From contig JAJTHA010000164.1 in NCBI GenBank assembly GCA_021299565.1, positions 1-16,030 of the forward strand: a DNA stretch of 16,030 bases. Reading direction: 5' to 3'. The stretch's first letter is position 1. Every line of letters starts with the position of its first letter. A program made the position numbers and the translations under genes. The stretch is from Candidatus Caenarcanales bacterium (GTDB taxonomy: Bacteria; Cyanobacteriota; Vampirovibrionia; LMEP-6097). Shown here one piece after another: positions 14,246-16,030 of this stretch. Under the pieces are notes generated by a model, which searched no databases, was not told the DNA's origin, and saw only the letters and a list, made by a program, of their open reading frames with translations.

Positions 14246-15079
14246 ATGAGCGATTTAGCATTTAGAGCAAAGAATTTCTCCAAGCAAAAGGCTCTTGGTC
14301 AGAATTTTTTAATAGATGAATCCAAGCTAGATGCGATAGTCAAAGCTTCTAATCTAGATTCAAATAAAGATATAGTCGTTGAAATTGGAGCAGGAATTGG
14401 TTTTTTGACAGAACGACTTGTCAAACATTGTAAAAAACTTTATGCCGTTGAGCTTGATGCAAGTACTGAAACTCATCACAAAATCTTAGAAGCAAATTAT
14501 CCACATTATAAATATATTAGAGCTGATTTTTTGGGATTAACTATTCCTGAAATCGTTGGCGATAAAACTAGTGTTGTTAAAGTCGTTGCAAATATTCCTT
14601 ATCAAATTAGTTCTAGAATTATTCTACATTTGTTAGGAGAGATTGGTGAGCCAAGTATCAGTAATCCACAAGTTTCTGAAATTAATATACTGGTGCAAAA
14701 AGAGTTTGCAGATAGGCTTCTAGCAAAGCCTGGGATTAAGGATCACGGCGCGATGACGCTCTTGCTTTCATATTGGGCGACTGTAGAAAAAAGCCTGGAT
14801 GTGCCAAAGGGTTGTTTTATGCCAAGACCAAAAGTCGAGTCTAGTTTTGTAAAAATCACCAAGAGAGCTGAACCTTTGATTAAGCTTGAAAATCCAAAAG
14901 CAGTAAGAAGATTTATCAAGGCTGTTTATGCTAATCGTCGCAAGAAACTTTTCAATGGTTTACTTGCTGCAGGCTATCCTCGTGAGTCAATCGAGAAGCT
15001 CAATCTAGACGAAAATCTCAGAGGTGAGTGTTTGGATTTGGAACAAATCAATCAACTCGTGAATTGCTTAGTTGCATGA
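14246..15079 (+). CDS. rsmA: 16S rRNA (adenine1518-N6/adenine1519-N6)-dimethyltransferase RsmA/KsgA
   Basis: RsmA dimethylates two adjacent adenines in the 3'-terminal helix of 16S rRNA using S-adenosylmethionine, late in 30S assembly. The 277-residue product, of normal family length, begins with the diagnostic KNFSKQKALGQNFLID (9-24). The SAM-binding motif EIGAGIGFLT is at 46-55, AVELDAS at 67-73, RADFL at 92-96 and the catalytic NIPY at 116-119 (NLPY in many relatives). The C-terminal target-binding domain holds CFMPRPKVESSFV and the basic FIKAVYANRRKKLFNGL. An in-frame start at 14117 would add 43 residues overlapping ftsY on the other strand with no family similarity, so ATG 14246 is used. 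It ends 8 bp before the convergent unknown gene. Confidence 0.96.
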   Translation: MSDLAFRAKNFSKQKALGQNFLIDESKLDAIVKASNLDSNKDIVVEIGAGIGFLTERLVKHCKKLYAVELDASTETHHKILEANYPHYKYIRADFLGLTIPEIVGDKTSVVKVVANIPYQISSRIILHLLGEIGEPSISNPQVSEINILVQKEFADRLLAKPGIKDHGAMTLLLSYWATVEKSLDVPKGCFMPRPKVESSFVKITKRAEPLIKLENPKAVRRFIKAVYANRRKKLFNGLLAAGYPRESIEKLNLDENLRGECLDLEQINQLVNCLVA

Positions 15080-15087
15080 AAATAGAT

Positions 15088-15672
15088 TTATGCTAAAAAA
15101 GCTTTATCTAGAAAAGCAAAGAAAGCTTTTTCATTTTCATCTATTGAAGAATACGTTTTAGCCATAGTGAAAATTTCATTAGGTGCCTTTTCAACTGCTT
15201 CAATTGTGGCGTCCATATATTCCTCATAGTTACTTTGCCTGCGTGTCACACCAGGCAAATCTTGCAACAGTTGCTTAAGTGAAGCTGGAGTAAATGCTTT
15301 GGTCTTTTCAGTGACTTCCGTGTTTTTATTAAACCAACTAGATCTTAATGCAACAAAAGGATTTATAGAGGGATGACTCCCGAGGAATTCATTCAGCCCT
15401 TCAAGAACATCAATAAAGCCTTTATTAAAGAAATAATTTTTTGAATGATTACTAACATTAGTTGATCCACCAGATATAATGGCTAGCTTATCTCCACCAG
15501 TTGGTTTGGCGTGGAGAAGTTTCATGCAAACATCATCATTTAGATTACTATCAAGGCTTGTGGCGTTCACAGAGTCAAGTCTTACTTCGACCTTTCTGTT
15601 TTCTGACCATTTAGTGACGAGGTCAAGAGCATCTTTGCGTGCTTTTATATCATCATCAAATATCAAAACCAT
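15088..15672 (-). CDS. Protein of unknown function, complete copy of a tandem paralogue pair
   Basis: A 194-residue soluble protein with no signal peptide or membrane segment. The first ~20 residues (MVLIFDDDIKARKDALDLV) look like the first strand, acidic pocket and helix of a CheY-like receiver, and KLAIISGGSTN could be a later strand, but the phospho-acceptor Asp and conserved Lys are not evident, so I do not call it a receiver. The C-terminal ~100 residues (from LEGLNEFLGSHPSINPFVALRSSWF to AFFAFLDKAF) match the neighbouring gene on the right, which defines a shared domain. TATTAT sits 7 nt before the ATG with no Shine-Dalgarno. The gene lies 30 bp downstream of its paralogue on the same strand and converges on rsmA. 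I recognise no family. Confidence 0.8.
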   Translation of the reverse strand: MVLIFDDDIKARKDALDLVTKWSENRKVEVRLDSVNATSLDSNLNDDVCMKLLHAKPTGGDKLAIISGGSTNVSNHSKNYFFNKGFIDVLEGLNEFLGSHPSINPFVALRSSWFNKNTEVTEKTKAFTPASLKQLLQDLPGVTRRQSNYEEYMDATIEAVEKAPNEIFTMAKTYSSIDENEKAFFAFLDKAFLA

Positions 15673-15685
15673 ATTTTACATAATA
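15673..15685 (-). promoter_or_regulatory. -10-like box just upstream of the unknown gene's start
   Basis: TATTAT (15685-15680, minus strand) is followed by 7 nt and then the ATG at 15672, so a transcript from it would be leaderless. No good -35 box is seen. It may be a secondary promoter if the two paralogues are co-transcribed. Confidence 0.3.
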
Positions 15686-15702
15686 TGCAAATGATAACAT
15701 GT

Positions 15703-16030
15703 TTATCCCTTGAAAGCTTTATCAAGAAAAGCAAAGAAAGCATTCGTTTGAGCTAAGTCATCAGGGAAGAATGGATCATTAATTGGTGATGAGATTGCAT
15801 ATATTTCATCCGGAGATAAAGCTTGAGTGAAACTCGCAGCAACCTGAATCTCTTCGTTATTATTTTTGTCCCTTGTGATTTCCGGTAAAGATTCTAAAAG
15901 GTCATTGAGAGATTTTTGACTAATGGATTTAATATTTTGAGGGCTAGAGCTATTCTTAAACCAGCCTGATCTTATTGCAATAAAGGGATTTAAATTTGGC
16001 ATATTTACAAGAAAGGATTTTAGTCCTTCC
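15703..16030 (-). CDS. Protein of unknown function, second tandem paralogue, N-terminus off-window
   Basis: The frame is open to the right edge (E-G-L-K-S-F-L-V-N before the Met at 16002), and those residues align with EGLNEFLGSHP of the neighbouring copy, so Met16002 is internal and the gene continues past the window. About 108 residues are visible: NLNPFIAIRSGWF, then SLNDLLESLPEITRDKNNNEE, PDEIYAISS and the near-invariant tail AFFAFLDKAF. Relative to its neighbour it has a few extra residues before that tail (INDPFFPDDLAQTN). No known domain is recognised. Shared blocks with the neighbour indicate tandem duplication followed by divergence. Confidence 0.78.
   Translation of the reverse strand, partial: EGLKSFLVNMPNLNPFIAIRSGWFKNSSSPQNIKSISQKSLNDLLESLPEITRDKNNNEEIQVAASFTQALSPDEIYAISSPINDPFFPDDLAQTNAFFAFLDKAFKG

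Noticed and set aside
14191..14283. Upstream extensions of ftsY (to 14283) and rsmA (to 14117) that overlap each other
   Set aside because: Neither extension resembles its family, and both proteins have normal N-termini at 14190 and 14246.
15096..15131. AAAAAGCTTT...AAAGCTTTTT inverted repeat, possible terminator
   Set aside because: It lies inside the coding tail of the unknown gene, and the same bases recur in its paralogue because the residues are conserved; there is no G+C-rich stem or U-tract.
15088..15672. Response-regulator receiver domain
   Set aside because: Only the first LIFDDD strand fits; the phospho-acceptor Asp, Thr/Ser and Lys of a receiver are not found at the expected places.

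Overview
The window is AT-rich DNA (roughly one third G+C by eye) from a diderm bacterium. A TonB-ExbB-ExbD energy-transduction set and several signal-peptide proteins imply an outer membrane and periplasm. An RNase J homologue, very low G+C and palindromic intergenic repeats suggest a low-GC lineage such as a non-photosynthetic cyanobacterial relative (Vampirovibrionia/Melainabacteria type) or an AT-rich alphaproteobacterium. Nothing here fixes the phylum. There is no tRNA, rRNA, CRISPR array, transposase or phage gene, and no gene-free stretch longer than about 260 bases.

Layout. Positions 1-6012 form a plus-strand run: the 3' part of an RNase J homologue with substituted metal ligands, mfd (transcription-repair coupling factor), and an exported helical protein that may be SurA-like and overlaps mfd by ATGA. 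It converges on, and overlaps by 53 bp, a tight minus-strand operon (9191 to 5960) encoding an exported collagen-like protein, a HAD phosphatase and an RDD-family membrane protein whose C-terminus looks like a divergent TonB C-terminal domain. Positions 9335-10236 hold a possible 41-residue membrane peptide and etfB without an adjacent etfA. Positions 10272-13128 hold tonB, exbB and exbD. A 126-bp TA-bounded imperfect palindrome sits exactly on the tonB stop codon and separates it from exbB. A second, differently built palindrome (95 bp) follows exbD. ftsY (minus) and rsmA (plus) then diverge from a 55-bp spacer. The right end carries two tandem minus-strand paralogues of unknown function; the second runs off the window.

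How the genes work together. ExbB/ExbD form the proton-driven motor that energises TonB, which here has three predicted membrane helices instead of one. The RDD protein may carry a second TonB-like periplasmic domain, linking the collagen-like operon to the envelope. Mfd, RsmA and FtsY are core functions (repair, ribosome maturation, membrane targeting).

Expression. Several apparent first genes have a -10-like hexamer only 6-9 nt before the start codon and no Shine-Dalgarno sequence, suggesting leaderless or nearly leaderless mRNAs. Two genes inside clusters (mfd, exbD) have clear Shine-Dalgarno sequences. mfd appears to start at an AUU codon.
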